From assembly GCA_965153355.1 (NCBI GenBank), contig OZ231128.1, positions 26,536,001-26,600,000 of the forward strand: a DNA stretch of 64,000 nucleotides, given 5' to 3'. Below, piece after piece: positions 41,056-55,199 of the stretch. Made by a program: the position numbers and the translations under genes. Below the pieces are notes generated by a model. It made no database searches, had not been told where the DNA came from, and saw nothing but the letters and a program-made list of their open reading frames with translations. Position 1 is the stretch's first letter. The number at the start of each line of letters is the position of its first letter. The DNA is from Flaccisagitta enflata. Taxonomy: Eukaryota; Chaetognatha; Sagittoidea; Aphragmophora.

Positions 41056-42370
41056 ATTCCCTTGAGAGCATTTACATGTGCATAATTGTGTGCATGGTAG
41101 ATCAGCAGATTTGCAACTGTACCTTTTTGTACTACAATTTTTTTTTGCAACCACATTTTACAAGATCGCGGAAGCTTAGTGCAACTTCAGCAATAGTTAT
41201 CCAAACTGGCTGCAACTGATTTTCCTTCTTTTGCCAACCAAACAAAGAGGCAGAGGGTAATGAACCATGATCATCAAAAGATGTCACCCAAATTCCAGTT
41301 TGATACACACTTCTTTTTATGTGCTGGATAAGTGCATTTTTTGTTGGTGGAAGATTCTCCATGCTTTGATTTTTTTTGCAAAAAATCTCTTTTCTAGCAT
41401 CATTAACTTTAAGCAAAGGTGATGACTTTATGTACATATATATAACAAACCTTTAAAGTGTTTCTACCTCTTTTGAATCATCCTCAATAGACAGAAATGG
41501 TTCAACTGTCAGATTCGCAAATGTTTCTGTTGCTTCATCAAATGCCTTCCAAGTATTCCAGGCTGTTTTTTTTTTGCCCTTGCTGCGGAATGCAGATGTG
41601 GTATCTAAACCAGTGAATATGTGAGAAAAAAGAAAAGCTTTAGCTCTAGACTCACCTAGCCGGTTGTACATAGTTCTGATACTAATGTATTGCATGTATT
41701 TTCCTGCTCCATATTCAACCCACACATCATCAACTTGAGCTGCTATTTTTAGGAAAAGTCCAACAAGAATGACAATGACGTCTGAGTCAACTGTTTTATG
41801 CAAATTTTTGCATGTTATTTTCAATCATGTGCTTGAGGTGGAACATCATTCTTGTATCAGCTTCTTCATGGTAGCATTGTGGCATGGAGACATCCTGATT
41901 AGATCGGATTTCAATACCATTGGTTATGATCATTGATTTTTCCTCAGGAAAGGTGTGACAGCTGACTGCACTAGTGAGGAAAGAAAATAGTTCCTCTTTA
42001 TTGGTGTCATCTTTCAGGAAATCTTGCCAATTGGCAGTTTTGTTGAGGCAGCCACTTTTCGAGGGATTCCTTTTAATTTTCCTCATTTTACTCTGGTGTC
42101 TTCAGACTGTCTTTCTTGTAAAGGTCGCAAACAATATGCAATCTCTGCACAGGACCTAAACATCTGGTCACTTATGGAATGAAGACCATTTCTGAATACT
42201 CAGCAAATGTGGTAGCTGTTCCTGCCTTCAACATATGCACAATTGCTGCCCCATCAATAATTTTACCTTGAAAGGCGTTGGGAATGCTCTCAAGCTCATC
42301 ATGGCTTATGAGTTTGACAATCTCAGATTTCTTTGCTGGAAGGTGTAGCTTCCCAAAGTCCGATAGTGAT
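41045..42370 (-). pseudogene. Decayed transposon-associated gene
   Basis: Read on the minus strand, the pieces in order are: FGKLHLPAKKSEIVKLISHD with IIDGAAIVHMLKAGTATTFA (about 42360-42170); CYHEEADTRMMFHLKHM (ORF 42086-41796); DSDVIVILVGLF, FTGLDTTSAFRSKGKKKTAW (ORF 41824-41453); RKEIFCKKNQSMENLPPTK and KCGCKKK (41437-41132); and a Cys-rich tail with SADLPCTQLCTCKCS (to about 41045). This motif order recurs in multicopy uncharacterised proteins of invertebrate genomes that behave like mobile-element genes (recalled, not searched). Breaks: a frameshift near 41800-41825, an in-frame TAA at about 41453, and a shift before the Cys-rich tail. A product is unlikely. It is flanked by long inverted repeats. 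Confidence 0.7.
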
Positions 42371-42452
42371 GTTGCATATGATTGTATTCACTAGCAAAAA
42401 AGTCAACTAAGTCTCCAGGTCTGCTTTGCAGTGCTAATAGCATCTTACCCAC

Positions 42453-42552
<100 letters not shown>

Positions 42553-43073
42553 CAGTCACGTGCAAGCGACTCTACATCCCGTTTTGTCAGTCTGTTGGCC
42601 TGTCCGTTGGTCCGTCCATTGGTTCATCCATCCGGCACAAAAACAAAAAACAAAAGTTTTAAAAAAAAAAAGTTGTTTCCAGGGCTTTGTATCTTGGCAA
42701 ATTAGATCATTTCCAGTTGATTTGACCCCCCTTTCAGAGAACTTTTTTTTCGAAATAATTTTCGGATAAATTTGGGGGAACCCGACCCAAAAATTTCTAA
42801 GTTTTTGAAAAAAAAATTTTTATCTACAGGACCTTGGATCTAGGCAAATTAGGTAATTTCCTATTGTTTTGACCCCCCTTTGGAAGATACTTTTTTGAAA
42901 AAAAATTTCTCAACGGGCTTTTTTGGGGGCCCCTAGGGACCCCCGAAGGGCCCGTATATGAGGGCACCCCTTCTGAATCTTTCATATACATCATGAGGAT
43001 TATGTAAAAAAAAATTCACACTTTGGTCCGGATTTGCAGTGATCACTGTATATATCTTGCAGAGCTATCCCAC

Positions 43074-43630
<557 letters not shown>

Positions 43631-43751
43631 AAAAAAAAAAAAAGAAAAAAAAAAGGAACAAAACACGCGCAAACACTAGCAACCGAATAAGGGAAATAAC
43701 ATGAAAAATGATACGAAAAGGAAAAAAAATGAAACGAAATGAGAGCTAAGA

Positions 43752-44243
43752 AATAACAGATCGCCCAAGGGCAATATGTGGTCAGTGATAGCCTTGCCCT
43801 GCTTGCATGATTGTGAAATGCAGTTAGTGGAAGCAGGGCAGCGGCCCCGAAAGGGACGATGTCCTGTAGAACACATTGGAACTTTCGTTCGTTCATTTCT
43901 CCGTCCGTTCCCCCCAGGCCCTCTCAGGCCTGAAATCTGCCCTCTCAGGCCTGAAATTTACCGGCTCAGGCTTGAAATCTGCCTTCTTAGGCCATGAATC
44001 TGTGAGGACAGATTTCAGGCGTAAGAGGACAGATTTTAGGTCTGTGAGGGCAGATTTCAAGCCTGAGAGGGCAGATTCAAAGCCTGAGAAGGCAGATTTC
44101 AGGCCTGAGAGGGTGAATTTCAGCCTGTGAAGGCAGATTTCAGGTCTGAGAGAGCCTGGGGGGGACAAACGGAGAAAGGAACAAACAAAAGTCCCCTTGT
44201 GTTCTACAGGACATCGTCTCCTTCGGGGCCGCTGCCCAAAAAA
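43752..44243 (-). mobile_element. Complete GGCAGCGG-family element
   Basis: The 5' end is at 44243 (TTTTTTGGGCAGCGGCCCC on minus). The 3' tail at the left runs AATAACAGATCGCCCAAGGG, GGTCAGTGATAGCC, then hairpin GCCCTGCTT/AAGCAGGGC and the inner arm. The middle holds units of CTCTCAGGCCTGAAATCTGC followed by units in the opposite orientation (switch near 44000). Confidence 0.75.
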
Positions 44244-44322
44244 TGGTTGCTATGCGACTTGCGCGAATGAATGCAGGCAACAAATATTAAAAATGCTTGA
44301 AAACTGGATTTCATGAACCCGC

Positions 44323-45150
44323 TTTTTGGGCAGCGGCCCCGAAGGGGACGAAGTCCTGTAGAACACAGGGGGAATCTGTCCGTCCGTCCGTCCGTACGTC
44401 CGTACGTCCGTACATCCGTCCCCCCCCCACCCCACCCTCAGCTTCGTCTCCTTTGGGGCCCAAATCCAAACTGTATGTCCCAAATCCGAGCAAAATGGTC
44501 CAAATCCGCCCAAAATTAGCCAAATCCAGGCAAAATGGCCTAAGACCAGGTAAAATGGGCCTTATCTGGCTAGAAAACCTGAATTCTGGCCTGAGTTCTA
44601 TCATCTTGGCCCCTTAAACTTAGATTCTGGCTCCAAAAACCCACATCCAAGCCTTAGAGACCCAGATCCTGACCTTTGAGACCCAGATTCTGACCTCCAA
44701 GACCTAGGTGCTGGCCTAAAAGACCTAAATCCTAGCCTCAGAGGACTAAATCCGGACCTCAGAAACTGAAATCCTTGCCTCTGAGACCAAGAAATTGGTC
44801 TCTGAGACCCAGATTCTGGCCTCAGAGACCCAGATCCTGGCCTGCTCCTGCCTCAACTTAACCTACAAACTATACAAAAATGGCAAGGGTACCATTGTCC
44901 ATATTCTGAATTTTGTCAGTTCTCCTTGATATTCAATGAAAATTTGAATAACAGGGCATCCTGGACAGAAGAAAGGCAAACAGGACGGACGGACGGACGA
45001 ACGGATGGATGGACAGACAGATTCCCCCTGTGTTCTACAGGACTTCGTCCCCTTTGGGGCCGCTGCCCTGCTCCCTCTCAACCTTCATCACTTCCTACTA
45101 AAGCAGGGCACGGGTACCGCTGACCACTTACTGCCTTTGGGCTGCTATTA
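44323..45150 (+). mobile_element. GGCAGCGG-family element, head-to-head with its neighbour
   Basis: 5' TTTTTGGGCAGCGGCCCCG; tract GTCCGTCCGTCCGTACG; diverged 20-30-bp units of the type CCTCAGAGACCCAGATCCTG (about 44450-44850); inner arm ACAGGACTTCGTCCCCTTTG (45039-45058); hairpin and tail to GGCTGCTATT. Its 5' end faces that of the element ending at 44243, 80 bp away. Confidence 0.75.
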
Positions 45151-45215
45151 ATGCTTACTTTCTTCTTTTACTTAGATCATAATTCTTTTCTTTCCGAATA
45201 GTGGGGCCAGTTTTT

Positions 45216-46339
<1,124 letters not shown>

Positions 46340-46840
46340 CAGAGACAGAGACAGAAAGACAGAGACAGAGAGTGAGGGAGAGATTCGAGGACTTAGATAT
46401 ACGACACGGAGAAAGATAAAAGTGAATTAGCCAGTCACATAATTTTTGCATTTATTTATGCATCGAAAACTGTTATTTTTGACCAACAACGTGTTCTACT
46501 GGCATAATAGGTAGTAAATTGTCACTTTCCAGGCAGATGGTACTCGGGTGGGCTCATTTGAGTCCAAACTAAAGTGATATCTTCAAAAGAAAAATGAAAA
46601 ATACTCAAAAAACAGCTGTAATGATCAAGACACCATGATTTCTTTGATCTGTTACGGATACATTTTTTGTTTTCAGCTCCTGTTCTTAAATGAAATCCAT
46701 TCAGGCTATCATCAGGTTTGTGTGAAAAAAATTGGCACTCTTATTTTTAAAACTTAGATGCCAAAATAAAAAAAAATTTAAAAATAGCCAAAATGTAATG
46801 AAAAATGGAAAATCTTGGAAAAAAATGGTTCAGCCCTGAT

Positions 46841-47588
46841 TTGGCGCACTTCCTGATGGCGCAGCCCCACAAGATTTTAGTACAAGTTAACTGGATGTGT
46901 AATCCACTTACAGTTCAAAATTCATCCACCTGCGACTATTTTAACCTGCATTTTTACTCTTTTTTTGCTGAGATGTGTTGTAATCCAAGATTTTGGAAAA
47001 AAACATTTTGAATTTTGAGAATTATGAATATGGAAAACTAAGGGCGATTTTGCATTTTCAAAAACATGAGCCTCTAGATATTGGATTTTGCTAGAGGCTG
47101 ATGTTTTTTGTTTTTGTATTTTTTCATTTTTTATGCAAATTCATAATTCTCAATGAGAAGTGTCAAAATAACAAAATTGTGATTTTTTTCTCTAGACTTG
47201 ATATAGGCCTTGAATTGGCGCACTTCCTGATGGCGCAGCCCCACAAGATTTTATGACAAGTGAACTGGATGTGTAATCCACTAACAGTTCAAATTTCATC
47301 CACCTGCAACCATTTTAACCTGCGTTTTTACTCGTTTTTTGCTGAGATGTGTCGCAATCTAAGATTTTTGAAAAAAGTATTTTGAATTTTAAGAATTATG
47401 AATACGAAAAACTATAAGCAATTTTGCATTTCCAAAGACATGAGCCTCTAGATACTGGATTTTGCCAGAGGCTGATGTTTTTTGTTTTTGCATTTTTTCA
47501 TTTTTTATGCAAATTCATAATTTTCAATGAGATGTGTCAACATGACATAAATGTGATTTTTTTCTCAAGACATGATTTAAGCTTTAAA
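46841..47588 (+). repeat. 374-bp tandem duplication holding bipartite hairpins 3 and 4
   Basis: Two units start TTGGCGCACTTCCTGATGGC at 46841 and 47215. Each ends in a hairpin: outer arms TTGAGAATTATGAAT (47015-47029) and ATTCATAATTCTCAA (47139-47153), inner arms AGCCTCTAG and CTAGAGGCT in unit 1. Unit 2 has decayed pairs. There is no coding content. Confidence 0.85.
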
Positions 47589-47659
47589 GAGCATATTTTC
47601 AGGCTCTGAGGGGCTGGTAAGCTCAATTAAATCCAAAGTCTTGCAAAAGAGTAGTCACC

Positions 47660-48292
47660 GCCATTTGAAAACAAGTCATCCAAGGATCGCACATGGTCAG
47701 CGGTACCCGATGCCCTGCTCGGAGTGATTAGCTGAAGAAGTGGAGTGAGAGCAGGGCAGCGGCCCCAAAGGGCCGATGTCCTGTAGGACACAGGGGTGAA
47801 TTTCCATACGTCCTGAGAGGGCACATTTGGGAATTTTGCATTTTTTTCAATTTTTTGTCAATTTTCCATGTTATTCAATGGGAACTTGAGGTCTGAGAAG
47901 CTGGATATAAGGCCCAAGATGCTGGATTAGAGGCCAAAGAGGCTGGATTTGAGGCCTGAGAGGCTGGATTTGAGGCCCAAGAGGCTGGATTTGAGGCCCG
48001 AGAGGCGGAATTTGAGGCCTGAGAGGCTGGATTTGAGGCCTGAGAGGCTGGATTTGAGGCCTGAGAGGCTGGATTTGAGGCCTGGGAGACTGGATTTGAG
48101 GCCTGAGAGGCTGGATTTGAGGCCTGAGAGGCCAAATTTGAGGCCTGAGAGGCTGGATTTGAGGCCTGAGAGGCTGGATTTGAGAGGCTTGAGAAGCTTC
48201 GGGGGGGGGGGACGGACGGACGTACGTACGTATGGAAATTCACCCCTGTGTCCTACAGGACATCGGCCCTTTGAGGCCGCTGCCCAAAAAAG
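47660..48292 (-). mobile_element. GGCAGCGG-family element with 21-bp minisatellite
   Basis: 5' end at right (GCCGCTGCCCAAAAAA), 3' tail at left (AAGTCATCCAAGGATCGCAC, hairpin TGCCCTGCTC/GAGCAGGGCA). About 14 units of GAGGCCTGAGAGGCTGGATTT fill 47890-48185, with few differences between units. Confidence 0.78.
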
Positions 48293-48379
48293 GTGCCTGG
48301 GCCCCAGGGGTCCTGGGGGACCCCTCATATGAGCAACAAGGATCTCACATGTTCTGTTGCCTTGCATGAGGTGTTAAGG

Positions 48380-49110
48380 TGATAAGGATGGTTGAGTAGG
48401 GCAGCACGCCTAAAGGGCTGATATCATGTAGTACACAGTGGTGAATTTTCATATGTCCAGTTATGGGGGCTGAGAGGGCCTGATCATGTCTTAGAGGTCT
48501 TATTTTAGGCTACAGTGATATAGATCAGGCAATTAGTTGTAAAAGGGCTAATCTTGAGCCCTAAGGGATGATTTAAGGCTTATGAGGACAGATTTTACGC
48601 CTGTAAAAATTGACTTAAGACCAGGGAGGGATGATTTCAGCAAAGTGAGAATTGATGCACACCAAAAAGAGCTGATTTTAAGTCAATGAGGGATGATTTA
48701 GGGCCAAAGAGAGCTGATTTAAGGCCTAAGAAGACTGATTTTAGGCCTAAGAGGGTTGATTCAGGGTCTAAATGGAATGATTTTAGGCATTGGAGGGTTG
48801 ATTCCAGGTCTCCAGCTGGATTGAGGCCACAGGCTTTTTTGAGGGTTGTCGCGGGCAGACAGACAAATAGATGTATAAAGCTTCACCTCTGTGTTATATT
48901 TGAGGCTGCTGGCCAAACAACATAGTTTGAAGTATTAGGCAGACAAAGAGATAAACAATGAGTCATCCAAGGATCACACAATGTCAGTCGTATCTGATAC
49001 CCTGCTTGGAGTGATCAGCTGGCGTGAGAGTAGGGCAGCAGCCTTAAAGGTCTTTTAGGACACTGGAGTGAATTTCCATAGGTCCATCAATCCTAAGAGG
49101 TCAGGCTTCA
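48380..49110. repeat. Decayed GGCAGCGG-family remnants
   Basis: GTAGGGCAGCACGCC at 48397 and GTAGGGCAGCAGCC at about 49031, the tail motif AGTCATCCAAGGATCACACA at 48960, and loose units of the type GGCCTAAGAGGGTTGATT. Two eroded copies, probably. Confidence 0.5.
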
Positions 49111-49311
49111 GGTTTGAGAGGGCAAATTTGAGACCTTAAAGGACGTATCGTGACCAGTAGAAAAAATTTAAAATTCCGATAAATGCTGTTTTCTATTCCT
49201 GATGACCTCCTGAGTCGCTGTTTAAAATTTCAGCCCTCTAGCACTACTAGAACGCTGTTTATATTGCCCCAAAGAAACCCTTGTTTTGTGGACGATCAGC
49301 GGAAAAAAGAA

Positions 49312-49402
49312 GACGAAATAAAAAGTTGCTTCAGGGTTCGAACCGCAAAAATAAGAAGCAAGACTTCATGCTTGCGACGCTAACCACTACACCAAACGCG
49401 TT
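49312..49402 (-). tRNA. tRNA-like pseudogene segment
   Basis: On the minus strand the sequence GTTTGGTGTAGTGGTTAGCG is followed about 45 nt later by GCGGTTCGAACCCTGAAG. These resemble tRNA A and B boxes. Stem pairing is poor beyond the T loop, so a functional tRNA is unlikely; a tRNA-derived SINE head is the better reading. Confidence 0.4.
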
Positions 49403-49519
49403 TGCTTCTCCGAAGGCAAATTTTGGTTGGGTGTATTCTCTGGAAGCCAATGAGTTGGAGCAAAAAAGTGAAAGACTAATCTTTTACGCAAGCTTTGGCG
49501 TAAATCTTGGTTGGAAATC

Positions 49520-49520
<1 letters not shown>

Positions 49521-49604
<84 letters not shown>
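49521..49604 (+). repeat. (CT)n microsatellite
   Basis: About 42 units. Confidence 0.96.
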
Positions 49605-49608
<4 letters not shown>

Positions 49609-49689
49609 GCTAGGGACGCTGGTCAAGATGGATATGGGCGTTGCGTGCTCATAACCATTCATGAACGCAATCAACGATTAGTGATTTTC

Positions 49690-49936
49690 TGGACAAAGTG
49701 ATCGCGTTTTGAACGGGCTACTTGGTTGCTCGATATGCTTTTTTTTTTTTTTTTTTTTTTGCTGGCACCGCTCACTTGCTTTGTGACGCTCAGCTTCGCT
49801 ATGCTCCATTCACGGAGTCGCTCACTTTTTTTCACTCACTCCCTTGTAAACAGTTGTAGTTCCTGAATTTGTGTTTATGCTGTAAACACGTTCAACGTGG
49901 AGGAAGGCGTTTGTTTTCATCAATTGAAACACGCCT
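49690..49936 (+). repeat. GCTCGCTACGTTCG repeat, copy 3, degraded
   Basis: CGCGTTTTGAACGGGCTACT, a poly-T run of about 22 in the middle (49739-49760), then CACTCACTCCCTTG and GAAACACGCCT. Confidence 0.6.
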
Positions 49937-50244
49937 GTATATGTGTAGTCGCAATCACTAATTTGTCAATGTGCGCCGACGCGTAATCGGCCTAAAGTGC
50001 ATCGCTTTGTCATCACTGGTTTAACGCCCTTACCGATGGATCAATGGACGGAGAGACGGACACAGTAAGGATTATCCAAAGAGACAGACAGACATGCAGC
50101 TGAATGAACAGACAGGCAGAGCAGCATAGAAATAACCAGACGAACGAGAATCCACTGCGCCAGTGCATTCGTTTCCGTTCGCGCTGTGTCGATGTCCTTC
50201 TCCTCGAACACTGCTGCTGCTGTTGCCGCTGCTGCTTTTGTCGG

Positions 50245-50246
<2 letters not shown>

Positions 50247-50342
<96 letters not shown>

Positions 50343-50359
50343 CAGACAGACAGACAGTA
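50247..50359 (+). repeat. (GA)n and (CAGA)n microsatellite
   Basis: GA to 50322 then GACA units, ending just before the 9-bp-TSD element. Confidence 0.95.
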
Positions 50360-50389
50360 TGAGTCGCTAATGGAAGAAGCATGAAGCAG

Positions 50390-51418
50390 TTGGGTGCTTC
50401 ACCTAGCAAAAGTTGGTTACTTCTTTTCACCCTCTTCACCTAATGCGGAGTGGCTAATTTTAGGACCCTTACCATTTTTCTTTAATCAAAAATTGTTCAT
50501 CTTTCTTTTTTTAGAAAATTTTTTTTGAGGACATAATTTACATAATGCAGTGGCATAAAATAATATGCTGATATTCTTTGAATTAGCTTTTGCATATTTC
50601 TACTCTTTATTGAATTGTTAATCTGCCTTTTCAATAGATCTTCTATAGCTTATATTCTTATATTTTAGTTTATTTTTATAAAGATCTAGATTTTCTAAAA
50701 CAAATAATTATCCTTTTTGTAGTCAAACTATATAGGATTTTGCTGAAATCTGGGAAATCTATGGAAACTTTAGGGCAAAAACAAAAACAGAAGATAAAGA
50801 AATTTTGAAGAAAAAAAATTGTCATCTTCATGATTTTTGCTCCTCCACGTAGGGTTCGGGTGTGTCAATATGCAAAAGGTTTTTTGATGAGACCATCAAC
50901 ATCATACAGCACGGGATATTAAATTCAAAGACCTTCAGAGTTTTTATATTATCTAATTTCATTTATCTTCCATTTTTTTCAAAGCCCCTTTTTAGACGCT
51001 AATTTGTATATTGCTGTGTTGATGATTTTCGATCAGTATCATTGTTACTGAACTTGATCAGATTCAATACATGAATATCTTGGTGCTAACTCAAGTTGCA
51101 ACAAAGTAATGGTTGTTTATTTATCACCAAAGTTGTATAAAGAGACAATAACCAATCTTTTCTGTAGAAGTTATGAGTTTTATTTCCACCAAAACTCAGT
51201 GCAGATGCTGGAAGTATATATATTTTTGATAATCTTTTCTTGCGCTAAAAAAACGGAAGATGATGGAAATTTAAAAAAATAAAAACGCTAAAAGCTTTAA
51301 AGTTTTTTTGTTGACACTCCCTGATGTCGATGATCTAATCAAACATACTTTTGCATATTGACACACCCGAACGTAGGGTAAAGGGATACTCCGAACTTTT
51401 GCTACGTGAAGCACCCAA
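50390..51418. mobile_element. 1029-bp element with 9-bp TSD, Mutator-like
   Basis: Terminal inverted repeats of about 28 bp start TTGGGTGCTTCACCTAGC and end TACGTGAAGCACCCAA. The flanks are ATGAAGCAG (50381-50389) and ATGAAGCAG (51419-51427), a perfect 9-bp duplication as in Mutator-type elements. A second inverted pair lies inside: GGGTGTGTCAATATGCAAAA near 50860 and its complement at about 51350-51372. The interior is AT-rich and non-coding. Classification rests on the duplication length and is inferred. Confidence 0.8.
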
Positions 51419-51677
51419 ATGAAGCAGAATAACAAGGCCAGATACACAGCCAATCCATAGTCGCTTGCAGGTGCCAATTTCGCGTCAAGCAAAATTTCAT
51501 GTCCATTCCTTCAATCAGCCTCCCACAGCTTCGCCTAACCAGTGGCTAAAATCTTCCAGTAATGGCGGCTGTCGCCGTGAGGAAAAAAGTTGTAAGCATT
51601 GATCACTTTTCAATCATTGCAAATTTTTTTACTTGTTCAAAAGCAATTGTATGTATTGATTGCACTGAAAATCAGAA

Positions 51678-51805
51678 AACAAGGCCGGATACACGGCCAT
51701 CAGTTGCAGATGGTTGGGCAGGGGCAGGGGCGCGTCTTCCCACTTTTTGACTTTTTGATCATTACGGACAAAGCCTTTTATAGAATAGTGTCCGCAACAT
51801 AAAAT
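51678..51805 (-). mobile_element. TTGTT-family copy inside a GTCGAA-family element
   Basis: AACAAGGCCGGATACACGGC at left and GTGTCCGCAAC at right. It interrupts the element at 51563-52610, as shown by the uninterrupted relative at 33.1-34.0 kb. Confidence 0.65.
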
Positions 51806-51885
51806 AGAACTGAGCCAAGAGATCTAGATGAGCTAAAATACTCAATATCACTCAATCAGACAACTAGCTATGATTACCGACATGC

Positions 51886-52025
51886 TTTTTAGTCGCAAAC
51901 ACACAACCGGTCGGTCGGTCGGTTCGTCGGTCCATAATGTAACATTTTTTAATTGCAAGCAGTTTTTTTTATTTCTGCTCCTGCCCAACCAGCCGCGATT
52001 GGATTGCCATGTATCCGGCCTTGTT
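51886..52025 (+). mobile_element. Second TTGTT-family copy inside the same element
   Basis: Head AGTCGCAAACACACAACC, GTCGGTCGGTCGGTTCG tract, CTGCCCAACCAGCCGCGATT, 3' CATGTATCCGGCCTTGTT. The host repeat resumes at once with TGTATTTGCATGCTC. Confidence 0.7.
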
Positions 52026-52612
52026 TGTATTTGCATGCTCATTTATTTATTCATCCTATTTAGAATCAGAAAAAAAGGACTGAGTTAATGAGCTATAAGA
52101 AGTAGAATACTGAAAAACGCCCTCACAGATGAGCAGCTTTGCTCACTGACATACTTTTTTGTATCTGCTTGCTTAAACATGTAGCAAAATATTTATTCAT
52201 TTATCGCATTTAAAATCAGAAAAAAAAGACTGAGCTAAATGAGCTAAAATACTCAAAAACACCCACACCAATGAGCAGCTATGCTCAAAAACACATTTTC
52301 TTGTATTTGCATGCTCAAACAAACATAAATACATTCCTTTATTGATCCTACTTAGTATTGTATAAATTTTAATTTTTTGTAAATAAATCTTTACAAAATC
52401 ATAATACGAAAATTATTTGTTGTAGAGCATTCTGCTTGGCGCCATTTTTGCCGCCATATGATAGAGAATCATCAAATTTATTCATCCCATCAATTTTATT
52501 AGAGGCCCTAAACAGGCGGTCAAGATATTAAACTTCTCCATAAGAAAATGAAAACCATGTTTCTCTGGAACATGTTAAAAAGTCGAAGACTGACTTCGAC
52601 TTTTTTCCCGAT

Positions 52613-52616
52613 CATC

Positions 52617-52659
<43 letters not shown>

Positions 52660-52660
52660 C
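52613..52660 (+). repeat. (ATC)n microsatellite
   Basis: About 15 units directly after the GTCGAA element end. Confidence 0.93.
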
Positions 52661-52916
52661 ATCTTCACTATCATTTTAACCAAATTGAAATTGAAATACA
52701 TCTGATTAACCCGAGACATGTGAAGGACACGAAATCAATTAACCAATCCAAAAGGTGCGTGGATGTGTAGAGCATTGAACTACTTCGAAAGATATTTTGA
52801 AAGATATTTCGAAAGATATTGACTTTTTTGTTGGATTTTTATTGTGGGATCGGCAAGAACGTAAAAGCAGTAACATCGTTTGAGCTACAAAGAAAAACAA
52901 CTTGCCAACGGCTGCA

Positions 52917-53083
52917 TTTTTGGTTACAGACACGCAACTCTATAAGAGACTTTGTCCGTCCGTTGGTCCGTCCGTCACACTCAAGTTGTCATGCTTGAGT
53001 TGAAAACGCGAAAAGTGCTTATTTATGATGCTGCAGTTGGTACTGTTTGTGTGCAACGATATTATGACCCCGTGTCACTTGTT
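52917..53083 (+). mobile_element. TTGTT-family copy, GTCAC subtype
   Basis: Head GGTTACAGACACGCAACTC, tract GTCCGTCCGTTGG, body AAAAGTGCTTATTTATG, 3' CAACGATATTATGACCCCG then TGTCACTTGTT. Confidence 0.6.
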
Positions 53084-53442
53084 TTCTAAATGATCACAAT
53101 GGGGGGGGGGAAACGAAGACACCTCGATTGAATATTGTCACATTGAAAAAGCAGTAGACGAAAGGCATAGCCTTAGATGTTGATACTGTTGTTGTTGTTT
53201 TGTTGTTGTTGTTTTCCGTGTTGCTGTTGGTTGTTGCCTCGTATGGGTGACCGCCGGTGCCGTAGCGGGACATAAATGGACAGAATGTTGAACTAAGGAG
53301 CCCAAGGATGCGCTCGGTCGAGTGACATTTTCATCGTTTTCCTCCGCCTTTTCCTTCTTGACATTGTCAATTCGTCATTACCATCTGTAGAGAGTTGCAA
53401 AGGTACATTTGCGCGAGGCGTCCAAAGACAAAACTCAATATG

Positions 53443-54096
<654 letters not shown>

Positions 54097-54352
54097 TTCT
54101 TCGCATTCATTCGCAAACTCACCTGGCCTCAGCTGTTGACACCGGCATTAACTTTTTGCTGCTTCCACCGTGCGCACGGTCGTCTTTTGTTCTGATGTGC
54201 TCTTGTGTCGTTTGAATGATGCTACAACGACAACATGTACAAGGAAAGGCGTATAATTATTAATGAATATTGCAGAGCCCTTCAATAAACGCCTCAACCT
54301 TTTGCGTGTTACGTTATCATCGTGGTTATTGTCTGGTTAGCCATTGTGTTCC

Positions 54353-54597
54353 TTTTTAGTCGCTGGCTAAGCGACTCTATAAGAGGCTGTGTCCGTAGGT
54401 ATGTAGGTAACGCGAAATTTTGGCTGACGCGAAATCGACTGAAAGAGCGATATCTAAGCATTACGGCCCCCCCCGCCAAATAACAGCCCCAGCCCATCCA
54501 CTTCCCTGCCCACCCATATTACTGCCCCTGCCCACTCGTATTAGTGCCCCTGCTCACCCGCCAGCGACTACTTATCAGCCGTGTATCTGGCCTTGTT
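54353..54597 (+). mobile_element. TTGTT-family copy with a unique head arm
   Basis: Head AGTCGCTGGCTAAGCGACT (54358-54376), CTATAAGAGGCTGTGTCCG, little tract, repeated CCCCTGCCCAC motifs, third arm GCCAGCGACT (54560-54569), 3' CAGCCGTGTATCTGGCCTTG. The unusual arm AGTCGCTGGC is perfectly matched by the third arm. Confidence 0.75.
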
Positions 54598-55199
54598 GTC
54601 ATATTTGAAATACTTGGCTGTGCTAGCCCCGGCTCCCATCACACTCGTCTTTTCCATCTTTGTCTTTACCTGGTTTTCTTCGCAGTGTTTGTCTGTGCCA
54701 TCTTCGTCTATGCCGTTTAGTCATAGCCGAGTTTGTGTCTGCCATGATAATATCCTCCACAATTGTCTACGCCGTATTGTTGTCCTCAAAAAGTCTTATT
54801 TCACAAGAAATTAAAAAAAAATGTCTAATTGAGAAAAAAAGCCGAAAAAATCTTAGGAGTTGAAAGGAAGTGGAAGAAGTCAAATAGGTAAATGCAGAAT
54901 CCTCTTCCACTATTTAAAGCAACGGCCAACTAAGACGTTGACTTTCTGTTGCGTCGAGATTGGAGCAAGACTGAAACGCACTTACGGAAAACATGATGCA
55001 CATGGTCCAAACTTCGGGGTAATTTTAAAGCATGTTCCTGTAGTCGGAGCGGGGAGAAATTTCATGTGCGCGCGAATTGGAATGACAGGAACTTAAAATA
55101 GGACTTTAAAAAAATGCAAAAAATTTTGTCACGAGTCTATGGTAGGTGGCCCTACTGGGTTTGAACTGCATGCCAACACAGTTTCATCGGTATCTTAAA

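Larger units (their letters stand above)
51563..52610 (-). mobile_element. Diverged GTCGAA-family element, host of two insertions
   Basis: Left end GGCGGCTGTCGCC and GGAAAAAAGTTGTAAGC; right end GTCGAAGACTGACTTCGAC then TTTTTTCCC. It shares the 150-bp units and GAGCATTCTGCTTGGCGCCA with 33.1-34.0 kb. Two TTGTT-family copies sit inside it. Confidence 0.7.
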
